64,000 nt of DNA from the NCBI RefSeq assembly GCF_900111175.1, contig NZ_FOGI01000004.1, positions 124,001 to 188,000 of the forward strand, read 5' to 3'. Source of the stretch: Actinokineospora terrae. GTDB lineage: Bacteria > Actinomycetota > Actinomycetes > Mycobacteriales > Pseudonocardiaceae. Numbering within the stretch: the stretch's first letter is position 1; every line of letters begins with the position of its first letter. The notes beneath the pieces were generated by a model. That model was not told the origin of the DNA. It saw only the letters and a list, made by a program, of their open reading frames with translations, and ran no database searches. A program made the translations under genes and the position numbers. Below are positions 17,501 to 25,931 of the stretch, one piece after another.

Positions 17501-19112
17501 GGATCGCCTTCAGCCGTTCGACTGTCACGTGGGTGTAGAGCTGCGTCGTTGAGAGCGTAGCGTGACCGAGTAACTCCTGGACGCTACGAAGGTCAGCACC
17601 TCCTTCGAGCAGGTGTGTCGCCGCTGAGTGACGAAGGCCGTGCGGGCTCAGGCCCGCGGTACCCGGGACGGCAGTCGTCACACCCTGCACGATACGCCGT
17701 ACGGCCGTCGGGTGGAGCCGTCCGCCGCGAGTTCCCAGCAACAGTGCCGGCGGGGAATCGGCTCGGACAAGTGACGGACGGCCCTGGTCGAGCCAGGTCG
17801 TCACCGCCGAGGCGGCAGGCGCCCCGAACGGGACGACGCGTTCCCGGTTGCCCTTGCCGAGCACCCGCGCGACCCGGGACCCCAGATCGAGGTCGGTCAC
17901 GTCGAGTCCGCACAGCTCGGACACCCGGACCCCGGTCGCGTACAGCAGCTCGACCACCGCGTGATCACGCAAAGCAACCGGGTCGAGCTCCCGCGCCCCG
18001 GCAGCCGAGACCTGCATGACCTCGCTCGCCTGCTCCTGCCGCAACACCGAGGGCAACTTCCGCTGCCGCCGCGGCGCCACCAACCGAGCCCCCGCGTCCG
18101 CCCCCAGATACCCCTCACGGTGCGCCCAGGCCGTGAACCCCCGAGCCCCAGCCGCCCGCCGCGCCAACGTGGTCCGCCCCACCCCCGCGTCCCGCTGCGC
18201 CGCCAACCACGCCCGCAGCCCCGGCAACTCCACCTCGACCTCATCAAGCCCGACATCGAGCCCGACCCCGGCGCCCCCACGGCCTCCGGCACGGCTTTCC
18301 CGCCCGGCTGCCGCTTCGCGCCGGACCCCGTCGCCATCAAGATCGACGGCAACGCGGTCGACCTCGGTGCTGTCGCCGCGCCCGGCGGCGCCAACGACAT
18401 CACCCTTGAGCGCGGCGTCACCGCCGTGTCCAGCGCTGGCGTCGCGACCGACCGCGCCCACCGACTCGGCGGTGCGGCCTGCTGGGCGTTCACCGCGCCC
18501 AACCTCGGCGTCGGTGCCCTGCCCAGCCACGCCACTACCCGCCCCGACGCCGTCGGACCCGCCCGTGCCGCTGCCGCGACGGGCGGCGTCGGCACGACTG
18601 GCGGCGTCGGCAGGCTCACCCATGGCCTCGTCGGGCGCCGTGGCGGACGTGCCGTCGGGGCGGGGCGGGGCGGGGGGTGTGCGGGTTACGGGCACGTCGT
18701 CGTCCAACGTGGGGTGGGGTCGGTCTGATTCCCCGGGGGATCGGTGGGGGGTCGGGTTCGTGTCGCCACGGTAGTCATGGTCGTACGGAACGGAGTCGCC
18801 GTTTCCCACGTCGGCCGCGAGTTGCAGAGTGCGACTTGCTGTGGTGGGCCCCGGGGCACCGCCGTTGACCACCGGTTCCGCCGGGGCCCCGGCCAGGATC
18901 GCGTCGCCCGACGGTGGATTGAATTCACCCGATCGTGCGCCACCGGTGGGGCCGATTCCGGCCAGGAAGCCCAGGAGGGACACCGCGTCCCCCAAGTAGG
19001 CGCGGACCGTGTGGGGGGAGTGCCCCCGCTCGTGGGTCAGGTGGCGCTCGTACTCGACCAGCGCGACCCGCACCGGCCCGGGCAGCCGATCCCGGACCGC
19101 GAGCAGGTCCAC
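17472..19112 (-). CDS. xerC: XerC-type tyrosine recombinase with a ~237-residue disordered insertion
   Basis: XerC resolves chromosome dimers at dif with XerD. The catalytic domain is intact: Arg396 (GVRVSEL), Lys420 (GKGNRER), His491 and Arg494 (SPHGLRHS), His517 (LGHA) and nucleophile Tyr526 (QLYTH). The N-terminal core-binding domain is split: the helix ending [13 protein letters not shown] (to about residue 52) and the helix starting LRAWLAA (residue 299) are normally about 15 residues apart. Here a Gly/Ala/Asp/Pro-rich segment of about 237 residues intervenes, making 546 aa instead of about 300. The GTG at 19112 with a GAGG site is the best start. Confidence 0.9.
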   Translation of the reverse strand: MDLLAVRDRLPGPVRVALVEYERHLTHERGHSPHTVRAYLGDAVSLLGFLAGIGPTGGARSGEFNPPSGDAILAGAPAEPVVNGGAPGPTTASRTLQLAADVGNGDSVPYDHDYRGDTNPTPHRSPGESDRPHPTLDDDVPVTRTPPAPPRPDGTSATAPDEAMGEPADAASRADAARRGSGTGGSDGVGAGSGVAGQGTDAEVGRGERPAGRTAESVGAVGRDASAGHGGDAALKGDVVGAAGRGDSTEVDRVAVDLDGDGVRREAAAGRESRAGGRGGAGVGLDVGLDEVEVELPGLRAWLAAQRDAGVGRTTLARRAAGARGFTAWAHREGYLGADAGARLVAPRRQRKLPSVLRQEQASEVMQVSAAGARELDPVALRDHAVVELLYATGVRVSELCGLDVTDLDLGSRVARVLGKGNRERVVPFGAPAASAVTTWLDQGRPSLVRADSPPALLLGTRGGRLHPTAVRRIVQGVTTAVPGTAGLSPHGLRHSAATHLLEGGADLRSVQELLGHATLSTTQLYTHVTVERLKAIHDRTHPRSR

Positions 19113-19287
19113 CCGGGTACCTCGACGAGGAGCGCGCGCCACCCCCGCCACGCTGAGGCATACCCCCGACCGGGTCAAGCATCGCCACGCCTTTCCGGCC
19201 CGAACATCAACTCCTTCCGCCTGTCGTCAGTACGTGGATCCTGGGTGTGGGCGCTCGCGAACCGACCTCGGAGCCTGTGCTGCGGGC

Positions 19288-20412
19288 TCACGCGGTCGTG
19301 CTCAACCACCCTTCCTCGGTTTGGGTGGCCAGGCCGGTGAGTTCGAGTTCGGGCAGCAGCGCCCGGACCCGGTCGAGGGGCACGCCGGACTGGTGGGACA
19401 GGTGTTGCGGGGTGTGCGGGGTCCTGCGGTGCAGGGCGTCGTGGACCTGGATGGCCTGCGGGCCCAGGCCATCGGTCGGACGCGGTGGCGGGGACTCCCG
19501 CTCGGCCAGTTCGCCGATCGTGCCGATCGCCTCGAGGATGTCCGGGACCGAGGTGGCGACGGTGGCGGTGGCGGCCCGGATGAGGTCGTGGCAGCCCTGG
19601 GACATGGGCGAGCTGACCGAGCCGGGGACGGCGAGGACCGGCTTGCCGAGCGCGGCGGCGGAACTGGCCGTGTTGCGGGCACCGCTGCGGCGCCCGGCCT
19701 CCACGACCACCGTGCCGACGGCCAGAGCCGCGATGAGCCGATTGCGGACCAGGAACCGGTACTTGGCGGGCGTGGTGCCCGGCGGGTACTCGCTGACGAT
19801 CGCCCCGGCGCGGGCTATCCGGCTCAGAAGCGCCGTGTGGGCGACTGGGTAGCCGACGTCGGCGCCGCAGGCGAGCACCGCGACCGTGAGACCCTCCGCG
19901 GCGAGCGCGCCGCGGTGGGCGGCGCCGTCGATGCCGAAGGCGGCTCCGGACACTACCGTGACGGACTGCTGGGCGAGGTCGTAGGCGAACTCCGAGGCCG
20001 TGTGCTCGCCGTACGGGGTGGCCGCTCTGGCACCCACGATCGCCACGGACCGCTGCATGACCTCATCGAGGCTCGCCGGACCCCGGACCCACAGGGCCAA
20101 CGGCGGCGCGGCCCACCGCATGCCCCGCGCGCGGGCGTTGTCCAGCGACAGCAGCGGCCAGGCAGGCCACTCGTCGTCCTCGGGGACCACCAGCCGGATC
20201 CCGGCCTGCCCCGCCCTGGCGAGGTCCTCGGCCGCGAGGTCGTGGCCCGCCCGCGCGGACGTCTCGTCCCGGATGGCGTCGGGGACATCGCCCGCGCGCA
20301 CCAACTCCGCCGCCCGGACCGGCCCGACTTCGCCGACCAGCAACCCCAGGGCCACCGCGGGCGGCTCGGCCACCCGGGACAGGTACGCCCGAGCCAACCG
20401 GATGTCATCCAC
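19288..20412 (-). CDS. dprA: DNA-processing protein A (DprA/Smf)
   Basis: DprA binds single-stranded DNA and loads RecA during DNA uptake; it is widely kept even where competence is not shown. The 374-residue protein has the Rossmann-like core with VAIVGARAATPYGE, SGAAFGIDGAAHRGAL, SEYPPGT and RNRLIAALA. A C-terminal winged-helix-like domain (about 310-370) follows. The GTG start at 20412 overlaps the end of a small upstream ORF by 8 bases. It lies downstream of comM, the conserved comM-dprA order. Confidence 0.94.
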   Translation of the reverse strand: MDDIRLARAYLSRVAEPPAVALGLLVGEVGPVRAAELVRAGDVPDAIRDETSARAGHDLAAEDLARAGQAGIRLVVPEDDEWPAWPLLSLDNARARGMRWAAPPLALWVRGPASLDEVMQRSVAIVGARAATPYGEHTASEFAYDLAQQSVTVVSGAAFGIDGAAHRGALAAEGLTVAVLACGADVGYPVAHTALLSRIARAGAIVSEYPPGTTPAKYRFLVRNRLIAALAVGTVVVEAGRRSGARNTASSAAALGKPVLAVPGSVSSPMSQGCHDLIRAATATVATSVPDILEAIGTIGELAERESPPPRPTDGLGPQAIQVHDALHRRTPHTPQHLSHQSGVPLDRVRALLPELELTGLATQTEEGWLSTTA

Positions 20413-20536
20413 GGCCCCTCCCCCGCCTCACCCGACGCCGGGAGAGCACCAACGCCACCCGCAGCACCCCGGAACGGGTCCGCACCACACGCCACTCGCC
20501 CGCGAAGGGGATCGACGGCGACAACACACAACTCAT
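20405..20536 (-). CDS. Candidate small basic protein overlapping the dprA start
   Basis: This 43-codon reading frame starts at ATG 20536 with a good AAGGA site 6-7 bases upstream, and its TGA overlaps the dprA GTG start by 8 bases. The product would be a short protein with an aromatic/aliphatic N-terminal half and a C-terminal half of Arg/Gly (RRRVRRGRGRG). It may be a real small protein or a leader peptide that couples translation into dprA. I know no family for it. Confidence 0.35.
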   Translation of the reverse strand: MSCVLSPSIPFAGEWRVVRTRSGVLRVALVLSRRRVRRGRGRG

Positions 20537-20565
20537 GAGAAGTCCTTTGATAGGGGGAGACAAAC

Positions 20566-22080
20566 TCAGGCAACCTTGCGTTCACGGAAGTTCAACGCGG
20601 CGACGACGTGGTCGCGGGACGGTTCCGCCGCACCCGCCAGATCGGCGAGCGTCCAGGAAACCCGCAGGCACCGGTCCGCGCCGCGAGCGGTGATCGCACC
20701 CGTGGAAAGCGATCTGTCCAAGAGCGCGGTGACGTCTTTCGGTAACGCGAACTCACGGCGGAGATCCGGGCCGGGCACCTCCGCGTTGGTCCGCCACCCG
20801 TGCGCCGCCCAGCGCCGACCGGCCCTGGCCCGCGCCTCCCCCACCCTCGCCCGCACGGTCGCGGTGTCCTCCGGCGCCGAGTCCAGGCTGAGCGACATCG
20901 CGGTGACCGGCCGCATCCGCACCCGGATGTCCACCCGGTCGAGCAACGGCCCGGACAACCGCGAGATGTAGCGCCGCCGAACCTGGGGCGGACAAACACA
21001 ATCCAGATCCCGCGGCGGCGCGCACGGGCAGAGATTCGTCGCCAGGACAAGCTGGAACCGCGCCGGATAAACCACAATCCCATCGCGACGCGCGAGCCGG
21101 ATCTCCCCCTCTTCCAACGCCGTCCGCAACGCCTCAAGTCGATCAGAGGCGAACTCGGCAGCCTCATCCAGGAAAAGGACGCCGAAGTGGGCTTTGCTGA
21201 TCCCACCGGGTTTCGCGATACCCAGGCCGCCGCCGACGAGTGCGGCTATGGAGGCGGTGTGGTGGGGAGCGAAGAAGGGGGGCGCGGTGACCAGTGGCGA
21301 GTCGGCGGTGAGTGAGCCCGCCACCGAGTGGATCGCGGTGACCTCAAGGGCTTGGTCCGAGGACAGCACCGGGAGCAGACCGGGGAGGCGTCGGGCGAGC
21401 ATGGTCTTGCCGGTGCCGGGCGGCCCTGCCAGCAGGACGTGGTGGCCACCGGCGGCGGCGACCTCCAGCGCCCAACGGCCCTCCGGCTGGCCGACGACAT
21501 CGGTCAGGTCCGGTTGGTCGATGGGTGGAGACGCGACGAGAGGGCCGGGGTGGCGCAGCTCGACCTGCTCGCCGCGGGCCCAGGCGACGACCTCGGTGAG
21601 GGTGTCGGCGCCGAGGACCTCCAGGTCGCTGACCAGGGAGGCTTCCGGAAGGGCAGGCGTGGGCACGACAGCTCGGCGCAAGCCTGCGCGCCGAGCGGCC
21701 AGCAGGCACGGCAGGACACCCTTGACGGCGCGGAGACGGCCGTCCAGGGCGAGCTCGCCGAGCAGCGCCGTGTCCGCGAAGGCGTCGCCGGGGATCTTGT
21801 GGTCGGCGACGAGCATGGCGACGGAGAGCGCGAGGTCGTAGCCCGATCCGCCCTTGGGGAGCGCGGCGGGCGACAGCGCGAAGGTGACCAGCTGGTCCGG
21901 CCACTCCAGGCCGCTGTTGCGGATGGCCGCCCGAACCCGGTCCTTCGCCTCGTTCAACGCGGCGTCCGGAAGCCCGACGATCTGCGTCCGGGGCCGACCC
22001 CCGCCGATGTCCGCCTCGATCTCGACGGGCACCCCGTCGACACCGGCCAGCGCCACCGACCACACCCGAGCGAGCACCAT
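20566..22080 (-). CDS. comM: ComM/YifB-family Mg-chelatase-like AAA+ ATPase
   Basis: The 504-residue protein has the N-terminal ChlI-like S5 fold domain (about 1-165: VEIEADIGGGRPRTQIVGLPDAALNEAKDR is split across it) and the AAA+ domain with Walker A GPPGTGKT and Walker B GVLFLDEAAEF. A C-terminal helical domain ends near AALNFRERKVA. ComM helicases drive branch migration of incoming DNA during transformation. The ATG at 22080 or the GTG at 22083 both fit; the start overlaps the preceding frame's TGA. Downstream are the small ORF and dprA. Confidence 0.92.
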   Translation of the reverse strand: MVLARVWSVALAGVDGVPVEIEADIGGGRPRTQIVGLPDAALNEAKDRVRAAIRNSGLEWPDQLVTFALSPAALPKGGSGYDLALSVAMLVADHKIPGDAFADTALLGELALDGRLRAVKGVLPCLLAARRAGLRRAVVPTPALPEASLVSDLEVLGADTLTEVVAWARGEQVELRHPGPLVASPPIDQPDLTDVVGQPEGRWALEVAAAGGHHVLLAGPPGTGKTMLARRLPGLLPVLSSDQALEVTAIHSVAGSLTADSPLVTAPPFFAPHHTASIAALVGGGLGIAKPGGISKAHFGVLFLDEAAEFASDRLEALRTALEEGEIRLARRDGIVVYPARFQLVLATNLCPCAPPRDLDCVCPPQVRRRYISRLSGPLLDRVDIRVRMRPVTAMSLSLDSAPEDTATVRARVGEARARAGRRWAAHGWRTNAEVPGPDLRREFALPKDVTALLDRSLSTGAITARGADRCLRVSWTLADLAGAAEPSRDHVVAALNFRERKVA

Positions 22081-22430
22081 CACCGCACCCCGCAGCGGCG
22101 CCGGGCGGCTGAGCCGTCAACGCGACGGGCCGAGTTCGACGGGAGTCCAGGGCCCGAGGCGGCGGACAGGGCGCCACCGGGAACGGGCGTCGGCCGAACG
22201 CGGCCGGACACCCGCGCACCGCCGAGCAACGGTGCTAGATCGACACCGGACCGCGAAACGGATGGCTTGACCCCACTCGACGTCGACATCGACCGAACAC
22301 CGCCGGGTATCGGCGCTCGTGTCCGACGACGGGCATAGCCGGTCGACGGCGGTGAAGCCGACCGTCCGAGGGACCTGGCGGGACCGGGCACACGGGCCGG
22401 GGCGGCATGCCGTGCGTGGGTGAGCGCCAT
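22080..22430 (-). CDS. Possible spacer ORF exactly bridging yraN and comM
   Basis: An open frame of 116 codons starts at an ATG overlapping the yraN stop (TGATG) and ends at a TGA overlapping the comM start (TGATG). The product would be low in complexity and rich in Arg, Ser, Pro and Gly. Its codon third positions look less GC-biased than those of neighbouring genes, which argues against an ordinary protein. It might be translated only to keep ribosomes coupled across the gap. No known domain is visible. Confidence 0.25.
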   Translation of the reverse strand: MALTHARHAAPARVPGPARSLGRSASPPSTGYARRRTRAPIPGGVRSMSTSSGVKPSVSRSGVDLAPLLGGARVSGRVRPTPVPGGALSAASGPGLPSNSARRVDGSAARRRCGVR

Positions 22431-22786
22431 CAGAGGACTCCGCGCAGGTGGTGGATCGTCGGCGGGCCCTGGCGGGGGACGAGGACGGAGATGATGTCGA
22501 AGCGGAGGGGGGTCGGGGGGAGGCCGTTGTCGAGGCGCCAGCGGTGGGCGAGGGTGCGCAGGCGGCGGGCCTTGGACTCGGTGACGGACTCGGCGGGGGT
22601 GCCGTGGTGGGTGGTGGTGCGGGTCTTGACCTCGCAGATCACGATGCGGCCCTGGTGGTCGCAGATGATGTCGAGTTCGCCGAGTTCGCAGCGCCAGTTG
22701 CGGGCCAGGATGGTGGCGCCGTCGCGTTCGAGGTGGTGGGCGGCGATGTCCTCGCCGTGGGCGCCTAGGCGCAGGTGGGTGGCCAT
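22430..22786 (-). CDS. yraN: YraN/UPF0102 endonuclease-like protein
   Basis: The 118-residue protein has the restriction-endonuclease-like fold signature of UPF0102: GAHGEDIAAHHLERDG at the start, then RNWRCELGELDIICDHQG and VICEVKTRT, which hold the E-x(n)-D-x(n)-ExK metal-site pattern. Its cellular role is unsettled; it lies beside comM and dprA in most actinobacteria, suggesting DNA processing. The start is ATG 22786. Confidence 0.92.
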   Translation of the reverse strand: MATHLRLGAHGEDIAAHHLERDGATILARNWRCELGELDIICDHQGRIVICEVKTRTTTHHGTPAESVTESKARRLRTLAHRWRLDNGLPPTPLRFDIISVLVPRQGPPTIHHLRGVL

Positions 22787-22920
22787 GCGGGAGCTCCGAG
22801 TCCGTGCGGTGGACGAGCACGGCGGGAGTGCCGTGTCACCATCGACGGTGCGGGCTGGGAGTGGGACGTGGCCAGGGTGGATCCGCGGCGGTGGACAACT
22901 CGGGGGGTTGGGGACAACTC

Positions 22921-22951
22921 ACCCCGGCGACCAGGCCCTGGTCACCGGGGT
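22921..22951 (-). terminator. Terminator downstream of the DUF2469 gene
   Basis: A 15-base stem (22921-22935 with 22937-22951) lies 14 bases after the DUF2469 stop. In the minus-strand RNA its only imperfect position becomes a G-U wobble pair, so it fits that strand best. Confidence 0.6.
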
Positions 22952-22964
22952 GGTGGTGGTCGGC

Positions 22965-23288
22965 TCAGCCGCCGAACGGGCCGTCCTCCGGCAGCCGCAG
23001 GTCGGGCTTGTCCAACTCCTCGACGTTGACGTCCTTGAAGGTGATCACCCGGACGTTCTTGACGAACCGGGCGGGCCGGTACATGTCCCACACCCAGGCG
23101 TCGGACATCCGCACCTCGAAGTAGACCTCGCCGTCGGCGTCGCGGACCTGCACATCGACGCCGTTGGCCAGGTAGAACCGCCGTTCGGTCTCGACCACGT
23201 AGGCGAACTGCCCCACGATGTCGCGGTACTCCCGGTAGAGCTGCAGCTCCATCTCGGTCTCGTACTTCTCGAGATCCTCCGCGCTCAT
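22965..23288 (-). CDS. DUF2469 conserved actinobacterial protein
   Basis: This 107-residue acidic protein starts MSAEDLEKYETEMELQLYRE and contains FYLANGVDVQVRDADGEVYFEV and DAWVWDMYRPARFVKNVRVITFKDVNVEEL, the full pattern of the actinobacteria-specific DUF2469 family (Rv2901c). The function is unknown. Its fixed place between yraN and rnhB/lepB, kept here, suggests a housekeeping role. The ATG at 23288 has a strong GGAGGGG site, and a terminator follows. Confidence 0.93.
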   Translation of the reverse strand: MSAEDLEKYETEMELQLYREYRDIVGQFAYVVETERRFYLANGVDVQVRDADGEVYFEVRMSDAWVWDMYRPARFVKNVRVITFKDVNVEELDKPDLRLPEDGPFGG

Positions 23289-23327
23289 CTGCCGCGCGCC
23301 CCTCCTGGTCGTGACCTGTCCCGCCCG

Positions 23328-24077
23328 CTACTGCGGGGGTCCACCATTCTGGACCACGGCGGTCGCCGCCACACTCAGCGCCACCCGGTGTGGCGCGCGC
23401 AAGCCGTGGGCGACCCCCGCTGCGGCGACGTTGGCGTAGGACCAGCGGTGCTCGTGGCTCGGCCCGTGCTCGCGCAGCGCGCGCGTGTGCAGGCCCGTGC
23501 AGTACCCCTTGTGCACGTCGAACGCGTACTGCGGCAACTCGTCGTGCATCGCGGCCATGATCCGGTCCCTGGTGACCTTGGCCAGCACGGACGCGGCCGC
23601 GACGCAGGCGGCGGCCTGGTCGCCCTTGAGGACCGGTGTGCTCGGCGCGGTGAGGCCGGGCACCCGGAACCCGTCGACCAGGACGTAGCCGGGGTGGGTG
23701 GAGAGCCGGGCCACCGCGCGGCGCATGCCCTCGATGTTGGCGAAGTGCACGCCGGTCGAGTCCACCTCGGCGGCGGGGACGACCACCACGGCGTGGTCGA
23801 CGGCGCGGGCGCGGACCAGGTCGTACATCCGGTCGCGGGCCGCGGCGGTCATCAGCTTGGAGTCGGTGAGCCCGTCGAGCCGGGAGGCGTCACCGGGTCG
23901 TAAGACGCACGAGGCGATGACCAGCGGTCCGGCACAGGCTCCGCGACCGGCCTCGTCGACCCCGGCGACCGGGCCGAGTCCGCGCCGGTGCAGGGCGGTC
24001 TCCAGACCCCAGGTGCCGGTGTCGCGGCGCAGCACCGCGCGCGGTGGCCGCAGCGCCCCCTCCAGCACCCCCGTCAC
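23328..24077 (-). CDS. rnhB: Ribonuclease HII
   Basis: RNase HII removes single ribonucleotides and RNA primers from RNA-DNA hybrids. The 249-residue protein has [14 protein letters not shown], with the catalytic Asp-Glu pair, then LTDSKLM and [10 protein letters not shown], plus a [22 protein letters not shown] segment carrying the remaining acidic ligand. The first 45 residues are an extra N-terminal stretch. GTG 24077 with a GAAGGGGA site overlaps the signal peptidase stop as GTGA, so it is translated from the lepB transcript. Confidence 0.93.
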   Translation of the reverse strand: MTGVLEGALRPPRAVLRRDTGTWGLETALHRRGLGPVAGVDEAGRGACAGPLVIASCVLRPGDASRLDGLTDSKLMTAAARDRMYDLVRARAVDHAVVVVPAAEVDSTGVHFANIEGMRRAVARLSTHPGYVLVDGFRVPGLTAPSTPVLKGDQAAACVAAASVLAKVTRDRIMAAMHDELPQYAFDVHKGYCTGLHTRALREHGPSHEHRWSYANVAAAGVAHGLRAPHRVALSVAATAVVQNGGPPQ

Positions 24078-24946
24078 CCGTTCCCCTTCCGTCGCGGTAA
24101 GAGCCCACGCGACCGCCTGATCAGCCACAACGTCGGCCAAGCAGCGGCTATCCCCACTCCCGCGGGTAGGCCTGCCTGCCACGCCGGGGCTGACAGGGCC
24201 TGGGGGTTGTGGTCACCAACCCCCTGCCACCGCGAGGGCGGCAGGATGATCGCGCGCACCTTGCCGATGACATTGTCCACGGGCACCAACCCGTTCTGAC
24301 CGCCCCCACCCTGAACGCGGGAGTCGGCGGAGTTGCCGCGGTTGTCCCCCATGACGAACAGCTTGCCCTGCGGCACCGTCACCGGCTTGAACTCGTCCTG
24401 CTGCTGGTTGCGTTCCGGGTCCCAGTAGATGTAGGGCTCGTCGAGCGGCTTGCCGTCCACGAGGACGTGGTTGGCGTCGTCGCAGCACTCCACGGTCTGG
24501 CCGCCGACCGCGATGACGCGCTTCACCACGTCGTCCTCGTCGGGCGCCGCGAAGCCGAACTTCGCCCCCACCCCTTGCAGCCACCGGACGAAACCGTTGT
24601 CGGAGCGGGCGGTCACGAACTCCGAGCGGTTCCACGTGTCGGGCCTGCCGAACACGACAACCTCACCCGGCTCGGGTTCACCGAACGCGTAGACGAGCTT
24701 GTCGACGACAACGCGGTCGCCGTAGCAGCCAGGGCAACCGTGGAGCGTCTGCTCCATCGACTCGGAGGGGATCACGAACACCCGCGCGATGAACGACTGG
24801 ATGATGATCGTCAACACCAGCGCCACACCGATCAGGATCGGCAGCTCTATCCAGAACGGGCGCTTCTTGCGCTCCCGCTTGGGTTTCGGGCGCTCCTCGC
24901 CTTCGAGGTTCTCTTCGTCTTCAGGCGTCTTGGGGCTGTCGGACAC
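24074..24946 (-). CDS. lepB: Signal peptidase I, copy 1 (last of three)
   Basis: Type I signal peptidases cleave Sec and Tat signal peptides outside the membrane. The 290-residue protein has a charged cytoplasmic N-terminus (about 30 residues), one membrane helix (32-52), the catalytic Ser63 in PSESM, catalytic Lys142 in VKRVIAVGG, and the [12 protein letters not shown] box. A second hydrophobic stretch near the C-terminus (about 255-275) may be another helix. The CPGC and ECC cysteine pairs are kept in all three copies. The GTG start at 24946 follows copy 2 after 9 bases; the stop overlaps rnhB. Confidence 0.93.
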   Translation of the reverse strand: MSDSPKTPEDEENLEGEERPKPKRERKKRPFWIELPILIGVALVLTIIIQSFIARVFVIPSESMEQTLHGCPGCYGDRVVVDKLVYAFGEPEPGEVVVFGRPDTWNRSEFVTARSDNGFVRWLQGVGAKFGFAAPDEDDVVKRVIAVGGQTVECCDDANHVLVDGKPLDEPYIYWDPERNQQQDEFKPVTVPQGKLFVMGDNRGNSADSRVQGGGGQNGLVPVDNVIGKVRAIILPPSRWQGVGDHNPQALSAPAWQAGLPAGVGIAAAWPTLWLIRRSRGLLPRRKGNG

Positions 24947-24955
24947 CGGCGGGGC

Positions 24956-25930
24956 CTACCCAGCGCTCTTGTCAGTGCCGCGCGTCAACGCCGCACGCAA
25001 CCGCCTACCGAGCCACAACGTCGGCCACGCGGCCGCGATCCCGATCCCCGCGGGTAGGCCTGACTGCCACGCAGGGGCAGAGAGCGCCTGGGGGTTGTGG
25101 TCGCCAACGCCCTGCCACCGCGACGGCGGCAGGATGATGTAGCGGGCCTTGCCGATGACGTTGTCGACCGGGACGAACCCGTTGCTGCCACCGCCGCCCT
25201 GGATGCGCGAGTCGGCGGAGGCGTTGCGGTTGTCGCCCATGACCCACAGCATCCCGGCCGGGATGGTGATCTTGTCGAACTTGCGCTGCTCCTCGGCGCC
25301 GTAGCTGCTGTTGATGTACGGCTCGTCGAGCGGCTTGCCGTCCACCAGCACGTGCTGCTGGGAGTCGCAGCACTCCACGGTCTGCCCGCCGACCGCGATG
25401 ACCCGCTTGACGACGTCCTCGTTGCTCGGCTCGGCGAGGCCGAACTGGGAGCCGAAGTCCTGCAGCCAGGCCACGACCGCGTTGCCCGAGCGGGTGGCGG
25501 GCCCGTCGGCGTCCCAGGTGTCCGGGCGCTTGAACACCACCACGTCACCCGGCGCGGGGTCGCGGAAGTAGTAGACGACCCGGTCGACCAGGATCCGGTC
25601 GCCCTCGCAGCCGGTGCAGCCGTGCAGGGTCTGCTCCATCGACTCGGACGGGATCACGAACACCCGCGCGATGAACGACTGGATGATGATCGTCAACACC
25701 AGCGCCACACCGATCAGGATCGGCAGCTCCACCCAGAACGGGCGCTTCTTCTTCGGCTCCGGCCCGGTATCGGTGGCCACCGCCCCGGTCACCGCCGCCT
25801 CGCCCGCTGGTGTCGAACTGTCCGGTGTCGCCTGGGATGTGCTGGATTCGGCCCTGGCGTCCGGTTGCGCGACGTCGAGGTCCTCGGTGCCGCGTCCGTC
25901 CCCTGGCACGACACCGTGTGCGTCCGACAA
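24956..25930 (-). CDS. lepB: Signal peptidase I, copy 2 (middle of three)
   Basis: The 324-residue paralogue shares the membrane helix and catalytic core with copy 1 ([14 protein letters not shown] and [13 protein letters not shown] are nearly identical). It carries a 60-residue disordered acidic N-terminus rich in Ser, Thr and Ala. Catalytic residues are Ser97 and Lys175. The C-terminal part includes the [19 protein letters not shown] segment found also in copy 1. The start appears to be TTG 25930, with an AAGGAAGG site spanning the end of copy 3. Divergence outside the core argues for old, maintained paralogues rather than a recent duplication. Confidence 0.92.
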   Translation of the reverse strand: MSDAHGVVPGDGRGTEDLDVAQPDARAESSTSQATPDSSTPAGEAAVTGAVATDTGPEPKKKRPFWVELPILIGVALVLTIIIQSFIARVFVIPSESMEQTLHGCTGCEGDRILVDRVVYYFRDPAPGDVVVFKRPDTWDADGPATRSGNAVVAWLQDFGSQFGLAEPSNEDVVKRVIAVGGQTVECCDSQQHVLVDGKPLDEPYINSSYGAEEQRKFDKITIPAGMLWVMGDNRNASADSRIQGGGGSNGFVPVDNVIGKARYIILPPSRWQGVGDHNPQALSAPAWQSGLPAGIGIAAAWPTLWLGRRLRAALTRGTDKSAG

Positions 25931-25931
25931 G

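Noticed and set aside
17961..18728. Plus-strand open frame inside the xerC insertion
   Set aside because: It has no domain or ribosome site and is the complement of the low-complexity xerC segment; a nested gene is not supported.
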